Assembly: GCF_012273895.1 (NCBI RefSeq)
Contig: NC_052122.1
Location: 4,712,001 to 4,776,000, forward strand
Source: Zerene cesonia
Lineage: Eukaryota > Arthropoda > Insecta > Lepidoptera > Pieridae
Direction of reading: 5' to 3'
DNA: 64,000 nucleotides
Shown one piece after another: positions 39,901 to 51,276 of this stretch. Within the stretch, counting starts at the first letter, position 1; the number at the start of each line of letters is the position of its first letter. A model generated the notes under the pieces. That model had not been told where the DNA came from. It saw only the letters and a program-made list of their open reading frames with translations, and did no database searches. The position numbers and the translations under genes were made by a program.

Positions 39901-42900
39901 ATTGAGTAATCGGTAGAATATCATTTCAAATCTTTTAAATCTTTAAAACCTTTTTTTTTCATTAAAAACCGTAGTAAGAAACAGAGTTTTAGTATTTTAA
40001 ATATTTTTTTTAACAATATCAACATGTGTAGCTTATCACCCCACATTGTTTTCCTTAACCTATTGTGTGCCGTTACTTAGTACTACAATATACTGTTAAA
40101 ATTAACGAAACACGCTCATAAAATCGACGTCTCAAATTAACGCACGCTAATCATACTAGTAGCATGTTTAATAAAAACTCTAGTCTATTCGATAGAAGTA
40201 TAGTAGCCTCCGTGTAAATTTGTGACTGGAAAAATACACGATATAAGCGGTACAGTTGCAAAGTTACGTTGGTGGGAGGTTGTAACACACCGGAGTGTAA
40301 TGTGGTGTGTGACAGTTCGTCACCGGACTCGTTGAGCGAGCGAAGCGGGGGCGAAGCGCGCGGGGCGCAGGCGACGCCGGGCTCGCTGCACAAGCTCGCG
40401 GTGCCGCTCGCCCGGTGCGAGGTGTCGGAGGTGCGGGACGCCGCCGTAGCCGCCTGCGGGCATATCAACCCGGATGCGCTCAAGTAAGTTGTTAAAATGA
40501 TAACGAATACTACTTGTTAAAATGATATTAAGTAAAACATGAAAAAAACAAGAAAATTTTCTTTTAAAGGACGACTCTTATTACACTTTATAATTTAAAT
40601 TATAAAACACATTACACTATTTTAATAATGAAATGTAATTAAAGTTAAAAAGAAGGGAAATGTAGTGACAAAAGTTACCATGGATGTTTTTTTTTTTATT
40701 GATATCCTTGTATCTATAATCTTCGAACATATATCTATTCATATATCCATCATTCATTCATTTCCATTTGACAAAACGTGCATTATTTCAAATGATTATA
40801 TTGTTTTCTTGCTGACGGTTACTTACGTGACATAACAGAGACCTATTCGAAGAGCTAGTCCCACTTCTACGCGAAGCGGTCGACCGGAAGCAAGAGAACA
40901 TGCGGCGGCGCAGGCGCAGGGACGCGTTGCGCTTGCACCTCAACAAGATGCTGTTGATAATCGCACAGCGGAAGACTTTCGCTATCAGGTGAGGCTATTA
41001 ATTGGTTAACTTTTTCCTACTATTCTATTGGTGTTTCGTTTTCTTTCCTAATTTTATCAATCGATATTAGATAATCGATATTTCTTTTTGTTAATTTTTT
41101 TTTGGTTATACTATTCGTTAAATCCGTGGGTTTTCGTAGGTGGGTTCATTTGGTCCCATTTTAATATTTGGAGTATTCATAGCAGTTACATTATATAACA
41201 TATTATACTTCTAGCCAGCAATGACATATAGCCTTCGCGTTAATATTTATTTGTTAATTGATAGCACATTATGAATATGCTATTACAATTTGCACCTTGC
41301 CATAACTGTGACCTATGTAAAATCGTTACAACCACGCTAAATCCTTCAAAAAGAGGATCTACTGTATGTCAAAATGTTATAATATATATATATGAAATGT
41401 ATGTCCCGCAGTCCCTTTGCGCTAGAAGGCGGAGGTCTCCACCCAGCCCTCACGGAGTACCTGGAGGGTGTCCGCCAGAGTCTGGAGGTGGAAGCGGAGA
41501 AGGATGCACCAGCTGCTCGGGAGCAGAGGCTTACCTTTGCCGATTTTGTGACCGAACTGATTAAGAGCTTCCCTCGTAAGTTGGTAGATTTATTTTTTCC
41601 ACTTGTTGCTTGCCTCGGCTTCAACCGGACATAGGTAACACGCGATTAATATGTTGCTTTCTAATCATCAAATTTTTTTTAAATCTGTTTTTTATGTCTG
41701 TATGTGTTATGGTGTCTCATCAATATCGCTTTAACAACTTTCCAATCGTGAAGAGCAAAAATGTATTGCTGTAAAGTGTAATTAATAGGATGAAAACAGT
41801 GACTCAATGAATATTTTATATTTAAGCAGATTATACTTAAATCTTTATATTTAGTGCATCACAAAGAAGTAGAACATTTCTAGAGAAGTTTACGCATGAT
41901 TTAGTATAATAGGAAAAATCTGAATATCCTCCTATCATATAGGATTTTCCTCTTCTTCAGCTGTGATTTATAAAGACCGATAAGCAGTTCTAGCTCGATA
42001 GTGTGTACCATACAGAGAGAGAGACTATTTCCAAGTGATATAAACGATGTGCATATAAATATTATAAACAGGAAATTAATTAAATGTTTCGCACTCGTAT
42101 TTTCCACTGAACCTATCCCAGGGCACGTTCCTCTGAATAGTGGTATAAAATGATGGTGATAAATGAGTTTTTTAATGTACATTGTATATTATGTATGTTA
42201 AATAAAATAAAATGAGTGAGTTTAAAATTGCCAACAATTTGCTCAGCAATTTGGCGAAATTTTTGTATGTATATTATGTACTCGTATGTTCATTGACCTT
42301 TTAACTGTAACAGTGGAAATGTACGGCACGCTGGTGAAACGCGAGCTGTGCAAGTCGCTGTTCTCGCTTTTCGCGGGCTGGTGCGGCCCGCTGGGCAAGC
42401 ACCTCGGCGCGCTGGTGCCGCAACCGCCGGCGCCGGAGCTGGATGAGCGTCTCAATGTGGCCGCGCTTAAGGTGATTGGGCGATGGGGAGAGAGGCGTGT
42501 GGGGGAGGGGGAGGGGGAGATTGGTGGTTAAGTGGTTGTGGGTGGCGAGGGTGTGTGTGAATGTGGCTGGTTTTGTTAGGTGGGTAGGTGTGTGATTGGT
42601 GATTGGTTGGTGTGTGTGTTTGTGTGTGTGTGATTGGTGCACACTTTTTGTGTATTGATGCAATATCGACGATTAGATATTAACCAATGTATTGTTTTTC
42701 TTAGGCTATGAGTGCGCTGGTGTGTTGTGGGCCGTGTTTCGCGCCAAATGCTCTGGCCGAGGATGGCTCTCTATACCCTTGGCTGAGCGAAATGCTTTCA
42801 TCTACTAATGATAAGGTGAGTTTACATTGAATGCTTTTCTCCGAAAACACAACAAATGATATGATGAATTTATACAGGAATAATACAAACAGGAACACAC

Positions 42901-44582
42901 AGAATAGCAAAATTATTGGAAAAACAGAGGTCAATTTGTCTTTAGAGATTCAAGTTACAAACATGTTTAATATAGAGAAACATATTAAACAGGCGTAATT
43001 CTTAGATTGAAAGTATATCAGCATATAGAAAGAATCTTCATATATACACAAATAGAGACAAAATTTATAAAAATAATGTTTCCATCAGATATACGAGCTG
43101 GCCCGGGAAACGATAGTTCTCCTCCTGGACTGTAACCCGGACATCGGGCCGTTGCTGGACTGGACCGTGGACAAGTGTTTCACGGGCCCGCCGCGCGTTG
43201 CCGACGGTTGTTTCATGGCACTTGCCACTATATTTAGCGCGCGGTTAGTATTGGGGAGGAGGGGGATACTGGGGGAGAATGGATCTTGTACATATGTATC
43301 GTCATTTTTATATATATGTATGCAATATATGTGCGTACAATCTCGCGGGATAGATTCCAACAGTAATGCGTTAATTTGCAAGCTTATAATGTAACGCTTT
43401 TGAGAATTTGATGGCGTTCAATTTATGGTTTCTCATCTGTTATCTTCGTTTTCGCTAGGATTTGATAAATAACTATTAAAAAACGCTTTAGCACTTCCAG
43501 TTTTATATTACGTATTATATGAGTTTCAGTCTGGCTAAGTCAGAATTAATGTTTAGGTTAGTATAAATAAATCCTATTTATGTTATTTTTTCTTGTTTAA
43601 GAATATCAATGGAAAGGTTGAGATCAGTGTCTAATGCATCATTGCCGTCTAACGTACATTCTGTCTGATCACCTTCACCGTGTCTTAACCACAAAAGAGT
43701 AATCTCTTCCATTCATAATATTAATGCAGAAAGTATAATATTCAAAAAATATTTTTGTATCATAGAAAGCTTTAGAAACGAATGGAATTTTTTCTACGTT
43801 AAATTTACTTCAGGAAGTATCAACGAATGAAGGAATTATTGAATTAATAACGCGCCAACGGCCGAGTAGCCGCGAGGCAATGCGACATCTCCAGTGTCTT
43901 AATTTAGTAATACTCCTACAGCTAGGAATTCCCAAGTTGAAAAAAATAATAAATCTGGCGTTTGACTCTCAAATGTAACCGAGAACCTCGGTAGCGGGAG
44001 CTGACTTAATATTTACACAGTAATATAAATAAAGAGGAAAAATGTGTGCTTTGAATGTTTATAACGAATAAACTTAAACACTGATTGACCGATTTCAATG
44101 ATTACTACATAAATGATAAAACTATTTCATGTTTTTGTTTACGAAAGATATATACGAAGTTTAGTGAATTATGTTTACGTTAATTTTTATCTTGGAACAT
44201 CCTATTAAAGATTTACTGGTTTTTAACTATATATATTTTAAATTTAAATGAATAATATTCAATTTCCTTCAAATACAAATACAATGTAAATAAAAAAAAA
44301 AAATCTGATCATTTTGTGCGAAAACTGAGTGTTGAGTGGTGAGTTTTAGGGATATAATTCGCTAATTACAAGGAACGAAACGTAAAATCACGATCCAAAT
44401 ACAAACGCTGAGCGAACATTGCAGCGAGTACCCGTGCGACCACTACACGGCGATCATCAACGTGACGCTCATGTGCACGGGCTGCCCGCGCGCGCCGGTG
44501 CACGAGAGCGCGCTGCAGCTGCTGCAGCTGCTGGACAAGCGGTTCTTCGGCGCCGTCGGCCCGCTGCCCACCGACGACGACG
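24529..44582 (+). CDS. fry: furry (fry), N-terminal 1360 codons in 22 exons; 3' part not in window
   Basis: Exons: 24529-24598, 25021-25233, 25494-25645, 25970-26169, 29912-30127, 30642-30765, 31257-31478, 31715-31949, 32257-32878, 33084-33267, 33696-33898, 34321-34520, 34918-34991, 35129-35250, 35458-35637, 40316-40483, 40839-40988, 41412-41575, 42314-42471, 42705-42815, 43089-43243, 44425-44582. All junctions are GT-AG and keep frame. Matches to Drosophila Furry from memory include [93 protein letters not shown] and LQLLQLLDKRFFG. Furry is a very large HEAT/Armadillo-like scaffold that binds and activates Tricornered/NDR kinase with Mob, controlling polarised cell extensions and dendrite tiling. 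The N-terminal furry domain is present. The last exon ends in phase 1 after a DDD. Family members exceed 3000 aa, so more than half the protein is missing here. The N-terminal 130 residues are acidic, Ser-rich and probably disordered. Confidence 0.93.
26462..26622 (+). mobile_element. Helitron-like element in a furry intron
   Basis: It starts TCTATACTAATTATATAAAG and ends GGCGGACCGCTAGT, the TC...CTAG ends expected of Helitrons. It shares its middle (AAGAGCTTGTTTGTTTG, then CTCAGGAACTACT) and end with the copy at 27510-27669. Confidence 0.6.
27510..27669 (+). mobile_element. Helitron-like element, second copy in the same furry intron
   Basis: It starts TCTACACTAAATTATAAAG and ends GGGGCGGACCGCTAGT. 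It is close in sequence and length to the element at 26462-26622, in the same orientation and about 0.9 kb away. Confidence 0.6.
27979..28065 (-). repeat. tRNA-derived repeat remnant (possible SINE head)
   Basis: It contains GACGGGATTCGAACCAGACC, which on the minus strand is a B-box-like GGTTCGAATCC. The sequence around it has no intact cloverleaf. Probably a decayed SINE. Confidence 0.3.
28880..29045 (-). repeat. Copy of the CGCCTGATGGTAAGCG repeat family (3' part)
   Basis: On the minus strand it carries the GCTGCAAATGCATTGCTCGC block and then ACGACGGGAATAAAGGAATA and GGGTGAGGAAAAGGAT, the same order as 47970-48275. Confidence 0.6.
30161..30378 (+). mobile_element. Non-autonomous Helitron, Lep1-like, in a furry intron
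   Basis: It begins TCCTACTAATATTATAAATG and ends GAGGCGCAGCTAGT, with the lepidopteran consensus middle (AATTTGGTACGTAGATAGCT, GGACAACTG, TACGCGATATTTATCCCG). It carries an insertion or extra copy of AGTGAAAGAGTAACC near its first third. Naming as Lep1-like is from memory of that family. Confidence 0.75.
30815..31020 (+). mobile_element. Non-autonomous Helitron, Lep1-like, in the next furry intron
   Basis: It begins TCCTATGCTACTAATATTA and ends GGGGCGCAGCTAGT. Same family and orientation as 30161-30378, less altered. It contains the GCAAAAACTACTGAACTGAT segment typical of the family. Confidence 0.78.
36945..36998. repeat. (CA)n microsatellite in a furry intron
   Basis: CACACA run interrupted by short TATACACATA segments, inside the 4.7-kb intron between the exons at 35458 and 40316. 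Confidence 0.95.
38073..38198 (+). CDS. fry: Candidate alternative (cassette) exon of furry
   Basis: A sharply GC-rich block lies in the 4.7-kb AT-rich intron 35638-40315. An acceptor-like TTCTGTAG ends at 38072 and gives phase 2 entry, matching the preceding exon. A donor-like ACGAG/GTGGCC at 38198/38199 leaves in phase 2, matching the next exon at 40316. The 126-bp exon would add 42 residues starting STEGEGWLGTQLTSSTESLN. If the donor is not used, the same frame runs to TAA at 38278-38280 and would give a truncated furry. Codons are rich in G/C third positions, as in neighbouring furry exons. Both splice sites are only moderate and I recall no such segment in Drosophila Furry. Confidence 0.38.
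42541..42636. repeat. TG-rich simple sequence in a furry intron
   Basis: Irregular (TG)n and GATTGGT repeats directly after the donor of the exon ending at 42471. Length-polymorphic sequence is expected here. Confidence 0.8.
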
Positions 44583-44766
44583 GTAAGCGCTTTACGCTTG
44601 AACGGCTGGCTGATAGGAATGCCTTCTTCGTCCCTTATACACGCATATATCCTATTATTTCTTGAACACGCATATGTAATGTATGCGCCTTTGGGCGTTC
44701 TTAGATGTGGAATAAAATCGTCCGATACACGCGCTTTGCAGTTTCTATACATTACTTTTTCAGTTA

Positions 44767-44925
44767 CTAGCTGCACCTCCCGGCTCCGCCCACGTATACT
44801 CTCTTATCTCAAGTTGGATCAAACTGCATATGGTGCGCAAATTTGATTAAAATCGGTTGAGTAGCTTAGAAGTTCATCGCGGTCAAACAACGTGACACGC
44901 AATTTTTATGTATATATAGATTTTA
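44767..44925 (-). mobile_element. Helitron-like remnant, same family as 8770-8940
   Basis: It begins CTAGCTGCACCTCCCGGCTC, then ATCAAACTGCATATGGTGCG, TTTGATTAAAATCGGTTGAG and CATCGCGGTCAAACAACG. These are the same ordered blocks as at 8770-8940. Confidence 0.55.
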
Positions 44926-45477
44926 CTGAATTATCGTGTCGTTATGCGGATTTATATGGATTGTTTAAAAAAAGATAGGTGAATGGAATCATTCCTTCAT
45001 GTTTTACTGATTGTGCAATTCAATTCATCCTCAAAATTGGTGTCATTAATGCTATGCAAAGAGCTCTTCTTTAAGCTAACTAGGAAACAGTTACAAGTTT
45101 GCTAAATAAAATACATCAAGCCACTTGCGCTACAGAGCGTGCCTAAGGATTTCAGGCGTTTTTGGCTTAAAGTCATCACGAGGTAAGTCTGCTTGTTTTC
45201 CGGGAGACAGATGTTGGTTTTAAATGTCGTCAAAACCATTATAATTATCGGTATTTGTTATAACGATCGTGCTTGAGGTTATTTTTTTTTGTTTTTTTGA
45301 GAAAATTGCCACTTAATTTGTCAGTGTGGATGATGGTGGAAATCCCTTGCAAATTAATTGTTTTATAATAATAATAATTGAGTACCCATATTAGGGGTAC
45401 GGAGTAGACACATTTCGCGACTAATTCACTGATCGATTAACTGTTAAGGGCTTGTGTTCCACCAGACATCGACTTTT

Positions 45478-45555
45478 ATTAGTTCCCATCGGGAATCGAA
45501 CCCAGGTTGTCTTGGTTCATCATTCAATAATCACACGTGTTCCATTCTACCAAAA
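45478..45555 (-). repeat. tRNA-derived repeat remnant
   Basis: It contains CGGGAATCGAACCCAGGTTG, a B-box-like motif on the minus strand, without a foldable full tRNA. Probably an old SINE. Confidence 0.3.
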
Positions 45556-47969
45556 AGGAGCTCTAGGAAATTAGTATTAAATTCATCAGGAATATTGAAT
45601 AGGGAAATTTCACTATTGTAAATTACGTATGAAATAATGGTAAGTTACATTTGATCTATTAGCTCGATGTTTCGAAGTGCTTTTCTTGTTGTATATAGTT
45701 GCATATCTTAGTAACGCGATGTTAGTTTTTTTTTGTTTATCGATTTTTGCTGAAAGACTACTAGACCGATTTGAGAAGATTATTTCAACGCGAGAAAGCT
45801 GAATCGTTCCTGAGTCACATAGCCTGTGTTATTATTCGAGGACAACTCGCGCGAAGCCGAGTCAAGCGTTCAGTTTCTGTACGTGTTGTTGATTTTAGAT
45901 ACTATGTAGGTTGTTTGCTCAGTATCGCTAATTGAATGCGAAATTGATAATTGTTTCGATTTTTTTACTTCCAACAGTGGCTGATCCAGGCTGCTTTAAA
46001 TGTGCTTTATTGTCTTGGTTTATAAAAAATTATGATTATTTTTTATCCTATAAATTTGCCGTTAATATATGTATACATTAATACGTAATTCGAGTATCTT
46101 CTTCTAAACATCGCATAACTTTAGAAATACACATTTATGGTTTCTTTAATAATAAAACATTTTCTCCTGTATTGTGTTCACTTCACACATTTAATTACTG
46201 AGCGATTATTTGCAAGTGTCAATGCAAATTTCAAACCGAGACGTCTTTTCTAAAGGCATACATTATCGCGGTTGAAGTTAATGATTTCGAAGAACGTTCT
46301 CGAAACAATTGATGTTGTTTACGTCAAAGATTTATTCTAGTATATATTTTTATCGGATGTAGTAAATATTTATTGCCTGTATTATAATATAATGTAGATG
46401 CAAATAAATGAGACCATATTCAAAACTGTTTTTAAATCGAGCAACAATATGTAATTAATTTAAAATATAATACTATTTGACTGTGGATTGATTTAATATT
46501 ATAATTGTATTTGATAACACAATTATAAATATTGTTTACATTCCAAACTTGATCCGAACTCGTTCATAAAATCTACGTTTTTAATATAATAAAACGAAGT
46601 ACATAACTCTTTTGTACGAAAAAGGTTGACACCGACATCTCTGGCGGGGAGTTACCACTCCAAATTTTAAAATAGTACCAAAATACAACAATTTTCTAAC
46701 TCAAAATGAATCACGTCAATCGGTTTAAGACCAGATATCGGTTAGTATTGGCTTTGCCAAAAAATATGCATGCGGTCGAATTGAGAATCCTCCTTCGTTA
46801 TCGGGAACATCGGTTGAAAATAATATGAGCAATTCAGTAGGATGATATCATTAGTTGATGCTTACTAGTCGATGCATTGAGCCTGCATTGGAACATAAAT
46901 GCTTTCAGTGTTCGATGTGTAGCGTTTTGGTTATGCGCCAATGTGAAATGTGTTTAGGGGGTATAAGGTTTGCTGTTACCGCAGGCAATCGACGGCCGCC
47001 GCTGGTATTTAGAGGGTATGGCTTGGGTGCTTGCGCAAGATCCACATACCCCCTTATACAGTTAAACTGTACTGGGGAAACGTTAAACCATTTCCCCACG
47101 AAAAGAAATGTGTGTTACGTGTTGTGTAAAATTATTGTAGATTGGTTATTCTTATAGCAATTCGTATTTCAAAAATTAATGTCCATCGTATATCAAAAAG
47201 CATAAAATGTCCGAATTATTCTTGTTACACCAATGGAATATTAGCGGAACATAGAAGTCATAGCTAGTAGAGTAATTTATGATATTGATTTTTTTTCCGT
47301 ATTTGCGTCGTGCATAATAGAAAAGCATACGTTGCGAATAGTACGACAATGTCTGTAGTGTGTTTATTTATAATTACCTATTATTGGCTGGGAACGTAAT
47401 TTATGTATATACATTTCATCGTTTCATAAGCTTTTTATTATATTATTAGCTTCGTAACCGCGTACTTATAAAAGTACCTGGGGAACTTTTTTATGTAATA
47501 GATTCGGAATATCAGTGTATATATATCTATATATATTTTATATATAAATCGTATGAAATTAGCTAAATAAACGTATTAAGTGTGAGAATGCGAAACGCTT
47601 ATTATATACTTATTTTTATTTTGATTGTACACTTGTACGTTTTTACAGTTAGAAGATTAGAATGGTTCGGTTTTGTTTTGGGTTTCTTTTCTCTTCCTTG
47701 TATAAAACATATGCCCGATTTTTTTTTCTTCTCTAGTTTAATTTATCCATAGAAAAGTTTCTCGCAAAATCAGTCAGAAAATGGCGAACTCAGAATTCAG
47801 TCAAAAAAAAACAATCAGTAATGAGATATCGTCAAAAAACAGTTTTAGGACATTTTTTTGAAAATGGCGGCGCGAACGCAAAAGATAAAAAATGCCGAAG
47901 CTGAAATTCGGGAAGAGAATATGAAGTTTATAAAAACTCTCAGAAACCTGACTTTGTATATTTAACATT

Positions 47970-48275
47970 GGGCCACAAGATGACGGTAAGCGAACACAAC
48001 CGCCCATGAATATTCGTAGAGGTAGGTCTCGTGCAAATGCATTGCCCGCTTTTAAAGGATAAAAGTCAAGGAAAAAGAAAGGATGAACGACGGGAATAAA
48101 GAACTGGTCAGGGTGAGGAAAAGGACGCGGGCCTCCGGCTCCCCTACACAACGAACGAAACACAGTAGCATGCTACTATTTTATGCCGATCTTCAGTGGA
48201 GGTGTGGTACCAACCCCGTTGCGAGCTGGCATAATTCTTGTCGACGCGTACTCGACTCCCATTCCAAAAGCCTTT
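47970..48275 (+). repeat. Copy of the CGCCTGATGGTAAGCG repeat family
   Basis: Ordered blocks: GATGACGGTAAGCG, ACCGCCCATGAATATTC, CGTGCAAATGCATTGCCCGC, ACGACGGGAATAAAG, GGGCCTCCGGCTCCCCTAC, ACGAAACACAGTAGCATGCT, GGTGTGGTACCAACC and GAGCTGGCATAATTC. The copy at 53985-54300 has the same blocks in the same order. Confidence 0.75.
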
Positions 48276-49198
48276 CTAGGCCTAACTACCTAGATGACTT
48301 GACTAAAGTCATCGCTTATAGAATTCCCGCGGCCATAAAAAGGAATGATCTGGAATTTGGCAGGTCGACGGGAAATAAAATGGCTAAATACTGTACGTAA
48401 CATGTACGGTCGTACGGAACAAGACAGTATAATCTAAACACGCTACCACTATTATTGAGTTGTATTATTGTTGTACAACCGCGACGTTGTCTACACGTTT
48501 TTCGGTTCTTACTGAAAGATCGAAGGCGTTGTGTCATTGTGTATTTCTCTTTTTAGCTGTGCTACCTCTATGACGTCATATCTCATTATGTAGAGGCGTG
48601 GTTTATCGTGGAACTTCCCAGTTGCGGGCGACAAACAATTAATATTCAAGTATGCTCTTGCTTGTAAAAATAGATGCAGCGTATTTTATTGATTAACTGA
48701 AATTTGTGTACAGGTAAATATGAATAATATACAAAATGTGAATAATATAGAATAATTAAAACAATTATAAGTTGAATTATTTGTTAACTTTTCACTGTCA
48801 TGAACAAATGTCGTGTATAGTTCAATAAAGTTGAAATGAATGAAGGAAATTCAAGTCGATACACCTATAATTAAGTGTGTACGCTCTTGGTAAATATACC
48901 TTTCTAGAATAAATAATTACCCATTCCTGCTGGTACCTTAGAAAGTTTTAAATGAATTAAACGTTGTGTTACAGTTAATACTCGTCTAGAAGGCATTTTA
49001 TCTGGTTGGAACTAGTTGTAACTAAATGCTTTTGTTACGACTAAAACTCTTAACTAAATTCAATACTTTGGCCCATATTGGTTTCTGTTTGAGTGAGATA
49101 CGTACTTTAAGCCGATTCTAATAATGCAGTCATATATTATTATAAATACATAATTTAGTCTATTTGAGCTTCTAAACACGTGTGCTTCGATTTCATAA

Positions 49199-49222
49199 GT
49201 GTGTGTGTGTGTGTGTGTGTGT
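49199..49222. repeat. (GT)n microsatellite
   Basis: A 24-bp GT run. Confidence 0.9.
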
Positions 49223-49595
49223 ATTGCGTGTTTGTTTTCCTACGGTTTATTCAAAAACTATGAGACAGTTTGAATTGTTTTGTGTTGAGTATGTTCCAAC
49301 TAAGGGAACAGTGTAAATCAAAATCGAATCTATGGTTTTTATGACAGCCCTCTATCTAATAAAAAGTATATACAAGAAAACAGCGTCGCTACGTTTCCGC
49401 TCCTCAAAGTGCTTTCGAGTAATAGAACCGTAGTATTCAGTTGAATTTTGTTAAATATCAGGTTTTACCCTCTAGCTACAAAAGTGTCTTGGAGTCAGTT
49501 TTCTCCGGTCTGAACATGTATAATGTTTAATTTTTAGTTTTATAGCATTGAAATGCTTTATAAATGAGAAATTTTGAAAGAATAGAAAAAATTTG

Positions 49596-49667
49596 ATCAC
49601 GAGGCAGGATTCGAACCTGCGTTTCTTGCCTAACCGTAGCAACGCCTAGCCTCTCGGCCACCCGTGA
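49596..49667 (-). tRNA. tRNA-like sequence, probably a SINE head or tRNA pseudogene
   Basis: The 72 nt fold as a cloverleaf. Acceptor stem TCACGGG/CTCGTGA has one G-U pair, D stem is GCC/GGC, anticodon stem TTGCT/GGCAA, and T arm GCAGG-TTCGAAT-CCTGC. A and B boxes (TGGCCGAGAGGC, GGTTCGAATCC) are present. The anticodon loop ACGGTTA lacks the near-universal T at position 33, so a working tRNA is unlikely. The 5' half resembles Ser/Leu tRNAs, but the long variable arm is missing. Confidence 0.5.
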
Positions 49668-49877
49668 TCCTGCCACAGTAATCGAATTTCTTCTACTCTT
49701 TCGGTTTCATGTGCCTAAGGGGCACCCCACGCCATCTATTGAGATGATTAAGAACCATCACAACCAATACGAAACATTATTTCAATGATTACAATGTTGT
49801 ATCGATGGAACGCGGCCTTTGTTAAATTTAAAATTTAGTTTTATAGCATTGAAATGCTTTATAAATGACAAATTGTC

Positions 49878-49940
49878 GCCGAGAGGCTAGGCGTTGCTAC
49901 AGTTAGGCAAGAAACGCAGGTTCGAATCCTGCCTCGTGAT
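49878..49940 (+). pseudogene. Second tRNA-like copy, inverted and 5'-truncated
   Basis: Identical to the minus-strand copy at 49596-49667 from GCCGAG onward, except for one base in the anticodon loop (ACAGTTA). The 5' acceptor strand is missing, replaced by unrelated sequence, so it cannot fold as a full tRNA. Confidence 0.6.
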
Positions 49941-50748
49941 CAAATTTTTTCTATTCTTTCAAAATTTCTCATGTATAATGTTGTTAAAAATCAAAAGGGA
50001 GGATAAGTTTAATATCAGTTTGATCGTAATAAGAATATACTGCAATCGTACAACTGCCTAATTGATGTAGTCAGTTGGTAACAAATCACAGCGAGCCATA
50101 AAGACTGTTTGCAAAGTGTAGGTAGTTGGGGCGAATATTGTACAATCAACGTATGAACTCCTAGGCGAGATTGTCTCTACGAATGCGTGCCGTTTCAAAT
50201 CAAGGCGACGTTTTATAGGATTTGACATCTAAACAAGTTTTAACAGGAAAAATAAATATGAAACCAGAGGTTGCATCTAACAGTATTTTTTATTAAGAAT
50301 ATTTTTTCATTAAATATGACAAGTGCTAATACATGTCATTCTATTGATTACGAGTACTTGCATTGATATTGCTATAAAACCTTTTTCTATCCAAGACTTC
50401 ACGATGTCCTTCGGCGGCTCAGTTTTATATAGAACACTGTTTTAATCAGTATGAAGTAAAGCATTCATGAAATTTGAAAAATGTTCCATGCAATTTTACA
50501 TCAATTAGTAATCACGTTTCAATATAATCCGGAGCGAATTCTCGGTAGCTACGATTGTAATTTAATTATTGTGTATGCGTTAATGAAAACTGAAATCTGT
50601 TATTTAAAAAAAATATGTTCATAAGAGATTTACACACTGCCGTTTTTCTTAGCGTTAATGTTTCCATTTAATATTCAACAGGTATCAAATTGATGTTTAG
50701 AAATTTAAAAAGCCGAATTCTATTAACAGTTTACAAATGTACCTATTA

Positions 50749-51209
50749 GACTACAGGCCCATATAGAAAAAATTACGGGTCATTTGAACCACCAGGTGAC
50801 CTATCTAGAACGATATAAGAGCATAAAATAATAAGATTCAGCACTATGCCGTCACTTGTAAGCTGTCCAACTGAGTGCAGGTGAGAATTCAAAAGAACAG
50901 GTAGAGTGAGTACATTTTGGTCACATATTTTTGTACGGCATTCTTACCACCGATAAGATCCATTAAAAATAATAAGAAAACGCGCAGTGCCGTAAAAAAA
51001 TGGTGCGCCACAAAGTCGGATTTATTTTTTATTTTCCGACAATTACCGGGCTAAATTTGGTCATTTGATTTTGTACGGCATCTGCGTCATACTATTTCAA
51101 TACTGCTTCTAATCCATTATTCCGCAACGCCGTACAAAAATCATGCGACAAGGGGAGAAAATAGACGGTTGCAATCCCCTCTCTTTCCGTAGTCCAGGGG
51201 GTGATTTGA
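50749..51209 (+). repeat. Left terminal inverted repeat
   Basis: It runs from GACTACAGGCCC to GGGGGTGATTTGA. Identity with the right arm ends abruptly after TTTGA. Confidence 0.88.
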
Positions 51210-51268
51210 CACAATATGAAATAAATTTATTTTAAAAGTATTTTATGCATAGATAATATTTTTTTGTG

Positions 51269-51276
51269 TGCCGTAC
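51269..51276 (+). other. GTACGGCA-type motif in the element centre
   Basis: TGCCGTAC just inside the left arm boundary, and not mirrored by arm identity. The same motif recurs at 52370-52377 and 52457-52464, with a partial copy at 52778-52784 and another (GCCGTAC) at 52833-52839. Confidence 0.5.

Larger units (their letters stand above)
44583..49527. other. fry: Start of a very long furry intron, no supported coding exon
   Basis: AT-rich, with repeat fragments: a Helitron-like remnant at 44767-44925, a tRNA-box-like segment near 45478-45555, a decayed CTAG-type repeat near 45700-45870 and a dispersed repeat at 47970-48275. No segment matched the expected next furry sequence. Confidence 0.45.
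49528..49969. mobile_element. Composite insertion with two opposed tRNA-like copies and a 13-bp target-site duplication
   Basis: The 442-bp segment is flanked by exact direct repeats CATGTATAATGTT (49515-49527 and 49970-49982). Inside, a 95-bp arm (49564-49658) is repeated inverted at 49878-49972 with a single mismatch; the last three bases of the second arm overlap the flanking duplication. A 35-bp sequence (TTTAGTTTTATAGCATTGAA onward) occurs directly repeated at 49533-49567 and 49834-49868, next to each arm. The long exact duplication fits LINE-type retrotransposition (SINE); the inverted arms would also allow folding into a hairpin. It may be a SINE that inserted as a rearranged head-to-head dimer. 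Confidence 0.7.
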
